From Megachile rotundata (lineage: Eukaryota > Arthropoda > Insecta > Hymenoptera > Megachilidae): a DNA stretch of 64,000 nt. Positions within the stretch are counted from its first letter, which is position 1. Every line of letters begins with the position of its first letter. The position numbers and the translations under genes were made by a program. The notes beneath the pieces are model-generated. The model was not told where the DNA came from. It saw nothing but the letters and a program-made list of their open reading frames with translations, and searched no databases. Location of the stretch: positions 15,252,001 through 15,316,000 of the forward strand of contig NC_134993.1 in assembly GCF_050947335.1 (NCBI RefSeq). Direction: 5' to 3'. Of the stretch, positions 36,501 through 48,599 are shown in pieces.

Positions 36501-37082
36501 TGAAACACGAGTACTTAAATAAACACTAAAACCATACTTGTTCAAAAACTCGCGAGAGATAGTAGCCATCACTACCACTCGAAGCTCGCGTGCACTCGTT
36601 TCTTTTTGCTCCCGTTCTTCTTTCTCCTGCTGTTCCACCGATCCGTCTTAATATTCGATCCAACGTTTCGTATCCCAGGGGTCGGTGGTTTTCGCTCGCA
36701 CGACCACAGCGGCTACTTTTCTGTTGCTCGAGTGCGAAATTTATACGGCCATGCCTGTTAATTATCGTCACCGAAATGATCGGGTCGAGGACTCGGATAA
36801 AAAAGAAGTACGCTCAGGGAGACACGTGATATTCAAGATGTATCGATAACGATACTGTTTCTCGAGGAAGATCGAACGATATCGGACGTGACTGCAAAAG
36901 TCTTTGTATTGAAGTCTCTTTAGCTCTGAACTCTTTGTAGCATCGAAGTCTTCTTTGTATTGGGGAGAAATTCGACGCCATTTTGTTTTGCGAAATTCTT
37001 CATTTATGATTTAACTATTAATGCATACTTTGAAACATAATTTGAAACATAATTTGAACTGTTATTTATAATACTATTTGAC
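36501..37082. other. Unique spacer
   Basis: Unique sequence, CpG-rich at 36,545-36,850. No homology recognised in either overlapping open frame. Confidence 0.45.
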
Positions 37083-37690
37083 TACTGTCTATGTCTATGT
37101 CTATGTCTATGTCTATGTTTATATGTCTATGTTTATGTCTATGTCTATGTCTATGTTTATATGTCTATGTCTATGTCTATGTTTATATGTCTATGTCTAT
37201 GTCTATGTTTATATGTCTTTGTCTATGTCTATGTCTACGTCTATGTCTATGTGTTTGTCTACGTCTATGTTTATATGTCTATGTCTATGTTTATATGTCT
37301 TTGTCTATGTCTATGTTTATATGTCTCTGTCTATGTCTGTGTCTATGTCTATGTCTATGTCTTTGTCTCTGTCTATGTTTCTGTCTATGTCTATATCTAT
37401 ATCTGTATGTCTCTGTCTATGGTCTATGTCTATGTCTGTATGTCTCTGTCTATGTCTATGTCTGTATGTCTCTGTCTATGGTCTATGTCTATGTCTATAT
37501 GTCTCTGTCTCTGTAATGTCTCTGTCAATGTCTCTGTCAATGTCTCTGTCTATGTCTCCGTCTATGTCTCTGTCTATGTCTCTGTCTATGCCTCCATCTC
37601 TGTCTCTGTCTATGTCTCTGTCTAAGTCTCTGTCTATGTCTCTGTCTCTGTCTCCATCTCTATCTCTGTTTCCGCCTTTGTCTCTGTCTC
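37083..37690 (+). repeat. TCTATG hexanucleotide microsatellite
   Basis: About 600 bp of TCTATG with interspersed TTTATA and, increasingly rightward, TCTCTG. The unit lacks stops in all three forward frames, which explains the long Met/Ser/Tyr/Val frames over it. Confidence 0.97.
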
Positions 37691-38262
37691 CTCATATTTT
37701 AAAAAATAACATAACCTATATTATTTACAATTTAACTTTTGCTATACTTTGAAACATCCTTAAAAGAATAATTAAAACTATCACTCTCTAAACTTTACAG
37801 GAACACCTTGACAACACGAGACACCTTACACAAAAGCCTAAGAATTGAATATTGATAGTCTCGTTACGAAGAACAGTTCATTATGGAGAAAGATAAAATT
37901 TGAATCAATGGGAAGACAAATGTCTGGTGCGAATCGAGGCGTCAGCTTGACACGATGTCTCATTATTTGCGCTACGGAGAAATCTGTTGTCGGAACACGT
38001 ATTAGCCGCGTACGTGGCGACATCCGCTAATCAAATACAAGTGTTTGCCAGCCGCGGTGTATTATAGAGACGTAGACGTCGTAGCTAAGGCTGTCCGGGC
38101 CCCTCTGATACGCGGCCGATGGCGCCGCGATAAATACGCGTTAAACGCTCTATAATTGTCCTCGCGTGCGTCGCATTCTTCTTTTTTTAACGCAATCATT
38201 GTCGCAAGGATTTTTATTCTCTTCTATCGTTCTTTTCGGAATTTTGAAATTAGGAGTTTTCT
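37691..38262. other. Unique spacer
   Basis: Unique sequence with a CpG-rich stretch at about 37,920-38,130 (includes GGCCGATGGCGCCGCGATAA). No gene seen. Confidence 0.45.
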
Positions 38263-38790
38263 CAATTTGCAGGTTTGGAGAGTTTAGGATTTGAACTTGG
38301 AGATTTGAGGATTCACAGATTTGGAGATTTGAGGATTCACAGATTTGGAGATTTGAGGATTCATATATTTGGAGGTTTGAGGATTCACACATTTGGAGAT
38401 TTGAGGATTCAGAGATTTGGAGATTTGGAGATTTGAGGATTCACAGATTTGGAGATTTGAGGTTCACACATTTGGAAATTTGAGGATTCACACATTTGAA
38501 GATTTGAGGATTCACACATTTGCAGATTAGAGCTTCACACATTTGGAAATTTGAGCTTCACACATTTGAAGATTTGAGGATTCACACATTTGGAGATTAG
38601 AGCTTCACACATTTGGAAATTTGAGCTTCACACATTTGGAGATTTGAGGATTCACACATTTGGAGATTTCAGAATTTGAGAACTTAGATATTTGGAGATT
38701 CAAGAATTTACACATTGGGAGATTCAAGAACTTACACATTGGGAGATTCAAGAATACACACATTTGGAGTTTCAACTCTAAATTAGAAAA
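38263..38790 (+). repeat. 24-bp minisatellite (GATTTGAGGATTCACACATT type)
   Basis: About 20 copies of GATTTGAGGATTCACACATT plus TGGA; the ACACATT and ACAGATT variants cluster locally. The right edge degrades into GAGATTCAAGAATTTACAC. Confidence 0.93.
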
Positions 38791-40089
38791 TGAAGAATTA
38801 ATTTTTGGAAGTACAAGAGTTGCTTATTATGGGACACCGCGTATCTTATCTGATCAGCTAGATGAATGCTCAGGTGCGGCATCGATCGCGTCTCAATATC
38901 TTTTTTTTCCACGTGGCCGGTTATGGGATCCCTATGGCACGTGAGGTACTGTTACAACGGTCTTGTTCGGCCAGCGACCATCCATGGGCCATGATCGGTC
39001 TTAGCGACCAGTGCCGTATCGAGATACACCGTTAAGCAACATACGACATAATGACACAAGCTTATATCAATTATGTAGAAGATCTACATAATCTTCCTCC
39101 AATGAACTGCTGTCGATTCGAGGCGTCAATAATTATTTCTAAAACTGGGGATATAGGAAACTTGGGGATAAGTGGACTTGGTTATGTAGAAACCTTGTAA
39201 GGCAGAAATTTAATGTAATAGGGAAGATGAAGGATAAAGATACAGGGTGTCTCACAAGGTGTCTCTAGTGTGGGTCCCTGAAGTGGAAGGTAGCTGACGT
39301 GATTCTGAATGAGATTTCCCTTTGCAGAAATGAGGATTGAAGCTTCGTTTTTGAATTATTAAGGAAGGACGCCGACCAATCAGAGCGCAAGGATTTCGCG
39401 CGCTCAGCCGCTGGCTCGAAGCTGTCTCGCCTCTGCGCGCGCATCTTGAGACACCCTGTAGAATACAAGAACATGGAAGTATAGGGACTTGATAATATAT
39501 TAATATCTACTTAGATATCTACTTAGAAATCTATAAAAATACATCTCCGAGGTAATAATGTCACAAGCTGTCAATAGAAAATCCACATCTTCCATTAAAC
39601 TATCTATCTAAACTGTTAACAATTATCTCTAAAACTGTGTACCCCCGCAGGGATAATTTGAAGAAAATAGGGGAAGCGGCAGAGCAAACCGAAGCCGAAT
39701 TGGGAAAGCGTTGCTAAGACGGAAAGGAAAGGAGGACGAGGGTTTCTTCGTAGCAGCTGGTCAAACAACTCCCAAGCCTGTTCGGTATTCGGGGCCGGAT
39801 CTTCCACAGATCCAAAGGTTGTCTTGCACGTACGACTCGTAGATTTGTCGGTGTGCTCGTCCTCGTGGTCGACCTCGAAGTTTTAATTACTCGGGGTATC
39901 ATCCCCCTGCTCCGAGGATCCGAGGTCATCGTACCGATCGGCTTTAAGAGACCGAAGGGACCGGGTTTCTTGAACACCTTTGCCTCGGGGAACGAGTATA
40001 TCACTGTTGCTTAGCCTCCTCGAGATTGGGATTTTGTGTGGAGACTGCAGGAGTGTTCTGTAGTTCTTTTCCTGAATTTTGCTTCTTTG
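38791..40089. other. Unique spacer enclosing a MITE
   Basis: CpG-rich at 38,830-39,030 and 39,640-40,020. It encloses the inverted-repeat element at 39,243-39,458. No protein gene supported. Confidence 0.45.
39243..39458. mobile_element. 216-bp MITE with 14-bp inverted ends and TA target duplication
   Basis: The left end reads TA|CAGGGTGTCTCA and the right end TGAGACACCCTG|TA, a perfect inverted pair, flanked by TA at 39,241-39,242 and 39,459-39,460. TA duplication and short inverted ends indicate a Tc1/mariner-type non-autonomous element. The interior has no transposase and is GC-rich near the right end (CGACCAATCAGAGCGC). I believe similar elements occur in other bee genomes, but cannot check. 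Confidence 0.82.
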
Positions 40090-40905
40090 GTGGTTTTATT
40101 TTTGGAGGTGGGAAATTGGGAGGTGGGAGATTGAGGGTGTGGGATTTTGGAGATGGGGAGGTGGGAGTTTGGGGATTTGGAGATGGGGTATGGGGGTTTG
40201 GGACTTTGGAGATGGGGATTTGGGAGTTTGGGAGTTTGGGGATGGGGATTTGGGAGTTTTGGGGCTTTGGAGATAAGGATTTTGGGAGTTTGGGGCTTTG
40301 GGGATGGGGATTTGGGAGTTTGGGGCTTTGGAGATAAGGATTTTGGGAGTTTAGGGCTTTGGAGGTAAGGCTTTTGAGAGTTTGGGGCTTTGGAGATGGG
40401 GATATGAGAGTTTGGGGCTTTAGAGATGGGGACTTGGGAGTTTGGGGCTTTGGAAGTAAGGACTTTGGAGGTTTGGGGCTTTGGAGTTAAAGATTTTGAG
40501 AGTTTGGGGCTTTGGAGATGTGGATATGGGAATTAGGGACTTTAGAGATGGGGATTTAGGAGTTTGGGGCTTTGGAGATAAGGACTTTGGAAGTTTGGGA
40601 CTTTGGAAATAAGGATTTCGGGAGTTTGGGGCTTTGGAGATAGGGACTTGATAGTTTGGGGCTTTGAAGGTAAGGACTTTGGAAGTTTAGGACTTTGGAG
40701 ATAGGGACATAGGAGTTTGGGGCTTTGGAAGTAAGAACTTTGGAAGTTTGGTGCTTTGGACATGGGAACTTGGGAGTTTGGCACTTCTGAGCCAAGGACT
40801 TTGAAGTTAGAGTTATGGAAGCTTAGGACTCTGAAGATGGCGACATGGTAGTTTGGAATTGTGAAGCTAAGGATTTTAGGACTTTGCAGATAGGGATATA
40901 GGAAT
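40090..40905 (+). repeat. ~30-31-bp G-rich minisatellite (GGGAGTTTGGGGCTTTGGAG type)
   Basis: About 25 copies of GGGATTTGGGAGTTTGGGG plus CTTTGGAGAT; the best-conserved part is 40,150-40,450 and copies decay to the right. Dense G3-G4 runs give strong quadruplex potential on the + strand. Confidence 0.94.
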
Positions 40906-42224
40906 TTTATACTCTGGAGCTAAGAACATAGAACTTGTAGTACATCAAGTAGTGTGATCCTGGAGCACATCATCCTTTGGATCTCACTGCATAAGATCCT
41001 GGATCATAGAACCTTGAGTAAGACCCTAAACTGAGTCTTGAATTTGTACCTCAATAAATCCTTGCTATGAAACTTTGAAGCGTCCACTTGAAAGCGTAGG
41101 TCCAAGCACTTCTCTCATAGTACCTGTTTATCCCATCACAAGTGTTAATCCCCACAAGTGGATCTTTCTCTCCAACTATAGAAAGGTCAGGACAGAAGTC
41201 ATGTTTCAGCCCCATTTCTAAAGTCCCCTCAAGGGACCTACCTGCGCACCCATTAATCTGTAACACGAGTGGTTTTTCACCATTCAGCATGGAAAATCGA
41301 GAATGCACCTGAACCCTTGATAGACATCCTATCTACCTATTAGAATAATCCTTGGATTTAAGCACTCATATTTGAATTGTATTCATGCTCCATATAATTC
41401 AGAATCGATCTGGATCTTCGATCTCGACTCGTTTTTCGTTAGCGAGTTCTCGTAGGTTGGGCCAAGGGTGCTAGACGGGGGTTGGTCGTTTAATGCGCCA
41501 CTATCACACTATGTGGCATGACGGTCCACCACCACTATCCTTTCCACCTATAACGTCGCCATCACCACCACTATACCTTGTACCCGCACTACCACCATCG
41601 TGCCATCACCCTCGCCGTTATTCCAGGCCGAGGTGTAGGAATATAACGTCGTGTTCTATAGGTCGACCGTTTGCTCGTGCGTCGAATTCTAGCGATGGCT
41701 ATGAACCGTACTCGAGTCCGAACAAATTTGTTCAAATGCATTGTTGCAAAAAATATTTCAAGATAACTTGGAAAGTACTAAGAGATAGCTTGAGAACATA
41801 TTACATAATTTTTATGTGAGATAAAATAGTGACAAGTTTTTTGTACAAGTTCAGCAGATCTTCTGGAGTTTTAGAAATTCTTAGGAAACTTTGTTCAGTG
41901 AAATGATAGATAATAGATAAGGCGAGATAAACGATAATAAGGTATCAAGTTGGTAGATAAGGGAGGTAAATGATGATAAAGGATTATCTAAGGAAATAGA
42001 GTGTATCAAGTCTTAAGCAAAGATAAGGATTAGTCAACTGTGCTTGTTAGCTGATTCGACAGTGATTAAAATTTATTGCGGTATTTATGAGGATGTGGAA
42101 TATTAGGACTGATAGTTCTAGAGATTCAAGTTTAGGAGATACAAATTTAGGAAATGACGTTCTAGCTGTGAGAGCTAGAATCACTGCAATTTCTGATAGA
42201 TTGCTAATTATATGATATAATAAT
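40906..42224. other. Unique spacer
   Basis: No gene seen. A CCA-rich stretch (CCACCACCACTATCC and similar) at 41,525-41,610 and a short GATAA-rich region at 41,905-42,000 are the only compositional features. Confidence 0.45.
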
Positions 42225-42535
42225 TTCAGATGTCGAAATGGAGGAGTTATAAGCTTGAGAAATTAAATTTAACAACATAGAAGCTTGAGGAATTAAATCT
42301 AAGAACATAGAAGCTTGAGGAATTAAATCTAACAACATAGAACCTTGAGGAATTAAATCTAAGGACATAGAAGCTTCAGAAATTAAATCCAATAATATAT
42401 AAGCTTCAGAACCGGTAGCTAAAGACATGGACGCTCGATAAGTGGACGCTAAGAACATGGACGCTCGATAAGTGGACGCTAAGGACACAGACGCTCGTTA
42501 AGTGGACGCTACGAACATGACGCTCGACAAGGAGC
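42225..42535. repeat. Two adjoining 30-bp minisatellites
   Basis: The left part repeats AAGCTTGAGGAATTAAATCT plus AACAACATAG; the right part repeats ACGCTCGATAAGTGGACGCT plus AAGAACATGG. Both share the period and the AACATRG end, so the second may be a variant of the first. A 30-bp period leaves one - strand frame open. Confidence 0.9.
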
Positions 42536-43614
42536 TAATAGGTCTTCAAATAATGCAAATTAGGAAGATAGAACCTTCATTCTATGATTTCAAGGTGCTG
42601 TCATACAACATTGAATCAATCTTGTCGCTACCCTAACCTCATTTTGATATATACATCCTTAACGCATAAAACCTTGAAGTCTAAAACCTTGAAGCATAGA
42701 AACGAGTATAAAACTTGAAGTTACATAACCTTTTTGAAGAAAATCCCGACTCAACGTTTTTAATAATACATCGATAGAGTAAATGATATTGTAAGGTAAT
42801 TGTACATTCGAGTATAGTTTAAAGGTTTCGCTAGTAGAAGCTAACACCCTCGCAGGGCGCGGCTCAATCAATTACTATGGCGAGGGTGCGGTCGTTCTGC
42901 GCGAGTTCCACCCCTTGCATGGCAACAAGCCTCGTGCAAGTTTTCTATTTTACCGTGCAACTAAAAAAGTATCAATAATAACATTTTTGTTGAGCGAAGA
43001 CATTCGAAACAAAGATACTTTCGGAATACTATTTCTATCGAACAATATTATCTTACTAAATAGATGTATCTAGCGAATATTATCTTAGGTTAGTTATTTC
43101 TTCCTCGTTCAAACACTGACGTAACCGTCAATCGTGAGATCAAGATTTTTCAAGGTTTCGCAGACCTTCGAAACTTTCCACGATTACTAATTTTCGACTC
43201 GATGCTGAACAATTAAGGGGAACCTTGGTTTCTTTGTCTCGAGCCCCCGAATCGATCAGTTCGAGTCCTACACGTGTGTTTCGATTATTTTTACTCGGGA
43301 TTGCCTCATCGAAAGATTTTAAATATACCGGGCGAATGATCTCTTTATGAAGGTGCCATTTCAGCAACCTTCTTGAAAAACTTCTTTTCTTCTCTTCTTA
43401 TTTTCTTCTTATAGTTTGAAAGAATAAATGATAGGTGATTTCAAACTGTTTTAATTAAAACTAATTGCATTAATGATTGCAGCAATTCATTTGAACTGTT
43501 GAAGCTCTGCATGAATTTATGGATGTGCAAAATTTGTAACAAGATGGACGAATAACCTAACATAACCCTTGTGATGGATGAATAACCTAACATAACCTAA
43601 CATAACTCATACAT
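42536..43614. other. Unique spacer
   Basis: No gene seen. CCTAACATAACCTAACATAAC-type repeats near 43,555-43,605 echo the CCTAA strand of the insect telomere motif but are interrupted. Confidence 0.45.
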
Positions 43615-44084
43615 TGTGACTGGACATTTTTTGGAGCTTAGAAATAATTAAGATAAATTAGTTGAGTATATATATTTTTACTACTTTAATATTTTATTAC
43701 ATTCATTTTAAATTTGATATTTTATTTGCTGTTTATAGTAAATGAAGAAAGTGGAGCTTATACATAATTCAGATACATAGGTTGAATGTATATATTTCTA
43801 CTATTTCAATATTTTATTATATACATATTAAACTTGATATTTTATTTGCTGTTTATAGTAAATGAAGAAAGTGGAGCTTACAAATAATTCAGATACATTG
43901 GTTGAATACATATATTTCTACTATTTCAATATTTTATTATATACATATTAAACTTGATATTTTATTTGCTGTTTATAGTAAATGAAGAAAGTGGAGCTTA
44001 TACATAATTCAGATACATTGGTTGAATATATATATTTTTACTATTTCAATATTTTATTATATACATATTAAACTTGACATTTTA
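43615..44084. repeat. 120-bp tandem array, about four copies
   Basis: GTAAATGAAGAAAGTGGAGC recurs at about 43,738, 43,858 and 43,978, exactly 120 bp apart, with a diverged copy to the left. Inner parts include ATTTCTACTATTTCAATATT and TTTGCTGTTTATAGTAAATG. Confidence 0.95.
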
Positions 44085-44510
44085 TTAGCTATTCATAATA
44101 AATGAATTTTATTTGCTGCTTATAAAAAATGAATTTCATTTGCTGTTTATAAAAAATGAATTTTATTTGCAGTTGATAGTAAATGAATTTTATTTGCTGT
44201 TTATAGTAAATGAATTTTATTTGCTGTTTATAGTAAATGAATTTTATTTGCTGTTTATAATAAATGAATTTTATTTGCTGTTTATAGTAAATGAATTTGA
44301 TTTGCTGTTTATAGTAAATGAATTTTATTTGCTGCTTATAGTAAATGAATTTCATTTACTGTTTATAGTAAATGAATTTTATTTGCTGTTTATTAAAAAA
44401 TGAATTTTATTTACAGTTTATAATAAATGAATTTTATTTGCTGTTTACAACAAACGAATTTTATTTGTTGTTTACAATAAATGAATTTTACTTGCTGTTT
44501 ATAATAAATG
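44085..44510. repeat. 27-bp tandem array derived from part of the 120-bp unit
   Basis: About 15 copies of TTTGCTGTTTATAGTAAATG plus AATTTTA, immediately following the 120-bp array and sharing its TTTGCTGTTTATAGTAAATGAA segment. Because 27 is divisible by three and the unit is stop-free, both strands stay open (nine-residue peptide repeats such as LLFIVNEFY). Confidence 0.95.
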
Positions 44511-45604
44511 AAAAATGTATTTGCTACACAGAGCACATTGTTAAAATACATTTTATAGGGACTGTCTTTATGTTATACATTAAGGAGTAGGTAAATTAAG
44601 GAGTACATAAAGGAGTCCTCTTAATCTATCTGAATATTGCACATACAAAATACATTGTACATTATAAAATACATTGTTAGTGAATGAAGATACAATTTAC
44701 AGGTTTTGAAAGCTTTCTCTCGCATGATATACGACAAGGGACAACGAAATCGGTCCCTGACGACGCCATGTCTAAATATATCCAGCCGTGACACTTGTTT
44801 CATGTAAATCAAGCCCGTGGACGACGAAAAAGCGGGGAAACGCGAGCGATGCTGGAAGAAACGGGCAGACAACCTCGACAGACCAACTTGTCGCCTCCGG
44901 ATGACTCGGATACTAAAAATTCTTTTTTTATAACGTGAATCAATTTTTGCGAAAACCTACGTAATTTCATCGTCTCTCGGCTATTAAAGATTTTATCGTT
45001 GCCTGATAAATTTCTATTTGCTTAGCTGCTAGAATCTCTACAGACGGTTTTACATTATTTTTGGATATCGATATGGTTCATCAATTTTACCTACATAGAT
45101 TGATTAGTTATCAGTTATCTTGAGAGTTGGAACTTTGATAATTAACTAGGAAACATTTCTGTTCAAATAATACTTGAAATATTATACTTGTAAAGTTTCT
45201 TTATTGTAAAGGTTTTTCAACGTGATTTGCACATGTTTCAAATACTTCACTACCTTACATAATAGTGTTCTTATTATCAGAAGTATATCGTATATTCAAT
45301 AGAGTGTTAATTAGGAGACATTAAAATTGTTTTCGAGCACCTGAATAAATATTTCGATAGAATGGTTTTGATAGTCGATCGAAAGAGAGAGGAAGAAATG
45401 AGTGTTAACTTGAATTTGGCAATTCGAACCGAGATTCGATTTAATCGTATGAAATTGAGAACAACAAGTTGAAAGTGCACGGATAACTCTCGAGATAAAT
45501 GGAGAAATCACAAAGCTTGATATCGGGAATTATTGACGTGGGGTAACAATTTTTTGCGATTTTATTGATCTTGTTGTGAGGTAACCTTTTTAGATAGCAA
45601 CGTG
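44511..45604. other. Unique spacer
   Basis: AT-rich unique sequence with a CpG-rich patch at 44,730-44,900. No gene seen. Confidence 0.45.
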
Positions 45605-45904
45605 GTAAATTATATTTTAAATAATTTACTAGTGGCAAATTTAATATTAGTTAATTTTCTGGGGTAGGAAATTTGATTTTAGTTAACTACTTATACAAAA
45701 TTTAATTTTAATTAACTTACTATTATACAAAATTTAATTTTAGTTAACTTACTATTATACAAAATTTAATTTTACTTAACTTACTAGTACACAAAATTTA
45801 ATTTTACTTAACTTAAGATTCATACTAAATTTAATTTTAATTAACTTGCTAGATGTACTGAATTTAATTGTAGTTAACATTCTCCCATACAAAGCTTAAT
45901 TGTA
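45605..45904. repeat. ~32-bp AT-rich minisatellite
   Basis: About eight copies of AATTTAATTTTAGTTAACTT plus ACTATTATACAA; degenerate on the left. Confidence 0.88.
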
Positions 45905-46345
45905 GTCAAATTCTTTGTGAACTAAACTTAATGTAAATTACTAAGTAACTAGTTTTTGTATTAAACTTCATACAAGTTACCACGTAGCTACTTTGTGTAC
46001 TAGACTGAATATAAGTTACTAAGCAGCTAGTTTCTATATTAAACTTGATACAAGTTACCACGTAGCTACTTTGTGTACTAAACTTAATATAAGTTACTAA
46101 GTAACTAGTTTTTGTATTAAACTTCATACAAGTTACCACGTAGCTACTTTGTGTACTACACTGAATATAAGTTACTAAGTAGCTAGTTTATATATTAAAC
46201 TTGATACAAGTTACCACGTAGCTACTTTGTGTACTAGACTGAATATAAGTTACTAAGCAGCTAGTTTCTATATTAAACTTGATATAAGTTACCACGTAGC
46301 AACTTTGTGTACTAAACTCGATATAAGTTACCATAAAATCAAATT
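45905..46345. repeat. 78-bp tandem array, about five copies
   Basis: CACGTAGCTACTTTGTGTAC recurs at 45,981, 46,059, 46,137, 46,215 and 46,293, exactly 78 bp apart. Each unit consists of two related halves (TACAAGTTACCACGTAGCTA and TATAAGTTACTAAGTAGCTA), so it probably arose from a 39-bp ancestor. Confidence 0.96.
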
Positions 46346-47454
46346 TGATTTCAAACTAATACCAAAGCAAGTATTCCGGAACAAAAGAACGGAAACGATT
46401 TCGAAATTTCTCGTTCGGCAAAGATGGTAGGCGAGCGATAGCTGCAACTGGCCAATCTCCAGACGATCTATCGATCACCGTATCCGATCGAGATGCATAA
46501 GCAAGCGATCTGCCTCTTACATTATGTAACCTTACGAGGGCTGCAGTCGCGAGAGGGTTTCATGAATTATGAAAACGATCAATCAGACGTATCTGCAATG
46601 TATCGGAACCAAGGACCCCTCTTTCTTCAACCGTGTTAATCCTTTGACCTGATCATACGATAAACTGCTTGTCATCCAAAAACGTTTGATATTTTATACA
46701 ATTTTGACAAAACTCCTTGCGCTATAATTTGTCTGACGCGTTAGAATCTCTACGATATTAAAACGAATAGAGTTGAACAGATTTGGATTTGAGACCTCAG
46801 AAATTTAACAATTTGGAATTTGAGAACTTCAGAATTTATAAATCACCTTCATAATTTCTAAGCTTGAAAATATTCCACGTCTCCCTCACAGTCCACACTG
46901 TTTCAAACCCAATACCCTTACGCCAATGTATTGAAATCGAATGCCAAATATTTGCCCGATGTCTTCAAGAAGATTAACCGAGTCCTTTACGAGTTTAAGA
47001 ACTACCTCAGGTTTCTTCGAATTTTTTCGTTTCACACGACTAGTTTCACAAAGCCGTATTGCAAATAACCATCTGCATTGGGATATTGACAAGATACCGA
47101 GAGAATGATCGAGGTCCTCCGTGTCAATAGACGATTTATACAGAACTTTCATCCTCGCTTAGATAACGCTGGCGATACGGGTGACGGAAGTTCTTTCGAC
47201 GTGGGAAAGCATCGATACACGTCTTCTTTTCCTTTTATCTTATTTGCGGTACGATACTAGACGATGCGTTTCTTTATCGAACATTCCTTTCTTCGAGAAA
47301 CTTCGTGTTCGAATACTTGTCGATAATTTTGAATTATGTTGGTAATTTAACCTTTTGTACTCTTTTGACTTGTGATTAGAAATTTGTAGATTAACAATTT
47401 GTCAAATTACAGCCTTGTATTTTAAATACATAGGCTTCTAATTTCTCAGATTCC
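46346..47454. other. Unique spacer
   Basis: No gene seen. An 88-codon - strand frame (46,886-47,152) has no homology I recognise. Confidence 0.45.
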
Positions 47455-48090
47455 AAATTCCTATGTTTTCAAGTTTCTAAGTCCCCAAGCTCCCAAATCT
47501 CCAAGTTCCCAAATTCCCAAGCTTCCAAATCCCCAAGCTCCCAAATTCCCAAGCTCCCAAATCCCCAAGCTCCCAAATTCCCAAGCTCCCAAATCCCCAA
47601 GCTCCCAAATCCTCAAGCTTTCAAATCCCCAAGCTCCCAAATTTCCAAGCTCCCAAATTTCCAAGCTCCCAAATTCCCAAGCTCTCAAATTCCCTAGCAC
47701 CCAAATCCCCAAGCTCTCAAATCCCCAAGCTCCCAAATTCCCAAGCTCTCAAATCCCCAAGCTCCCAAATCCCCAAGCTCTGAAATCCCCAAGCTCCCAA
47801 ATCTCCAAGCTCCCAAATCCCCAAGCTCCCAAATTCCCAAGCTCCCAAATTTCCAAGCTTCCAAATCTCCAAGCTCTCAAATCCCCAAGCTCCCAAATTC
47901 CCAATCTCCCAAATTCCCAAACGCCTCACCTTCTAAATCCCCAAATTCCCAAACCCCCCACCTTCTAAATCCCCAAATTCCCAAACTCCCCACTTCCTAA
48001 ATCCCCAATACCTAAATCCCTAATTCCTCCATCCCAAATACCCAAATCCCTAATCCCTCCAACCCCCTATTCCTAAATCCCAAATACCAA
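47455..48090 (-). repeat. 16-bp minisatellite (GGGGATTTGGGAGCTT), inverted relative to the others
   Basis: About 30 copies of AAGCTCCCAAATCCCC as read on the + strand; on the - strand this is GGGGATTTGGGAGCTT, with G3-G4 runs every 7-9 bases and strong quadruplex potential. The right end relaxes into CCCAAATTCCTAAATCCC. Confidence 0.96.
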
Positions 48091-48599
48091 GCAATAAAAC
48101 ACCACACAAACAATCCACAAAACAACACTCTACCTGTCCTAATACCCACAAATACCTAAGTACAAAAGAACGCTTCACTAGTAAAAATATAATGGTGTTA
48201 ATTTTGGACGAGACGCTTCGAGTCATTGGAAGATCCCCAGTATCGAGGGGCCCTTATCGCGGATCGCTTGCCAACGAAGTACAACTCTCGATCGTATCTG
48301 TTTGTATAGCCGCCGGAGACATTGATTTTCCATAAATACAGATACGATGCTAATTAGCTGCCAGCTGCAGTTGACATGCTCGTTTCTTGTTACCAGAGGC
48401 GTGTCGCGAGACGAAACTCGCCATCGGTTTTACAATAAAATTCCAGTTTCGCCTGTCGAGTTCTTTCGTGCTTGCACCTTCCGCGTGTCTGGGTCTGATA
48501 CTAATCTAACTGTATCGCTTTTGCAATTTTGGGGTTAACCGTAAGCTTTGTAGCTTTATATTTGTAGACTTTATTATGCTTAACAATTGTGGAGTTTAA
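48091..48599. other. Unique spacer
   Basis: Unique, slightly CpG-rich at 48,190-48,500. No gene seen. Confidence 0.4.

Noticed and set aside
37078..37752. 224-residue open frame rich in Met, Ser, Val and Tyr
   Set aside because: It lies exactly on the TCTATG microsatellite and is open in three frames at once; no start context, splice sites or homology.
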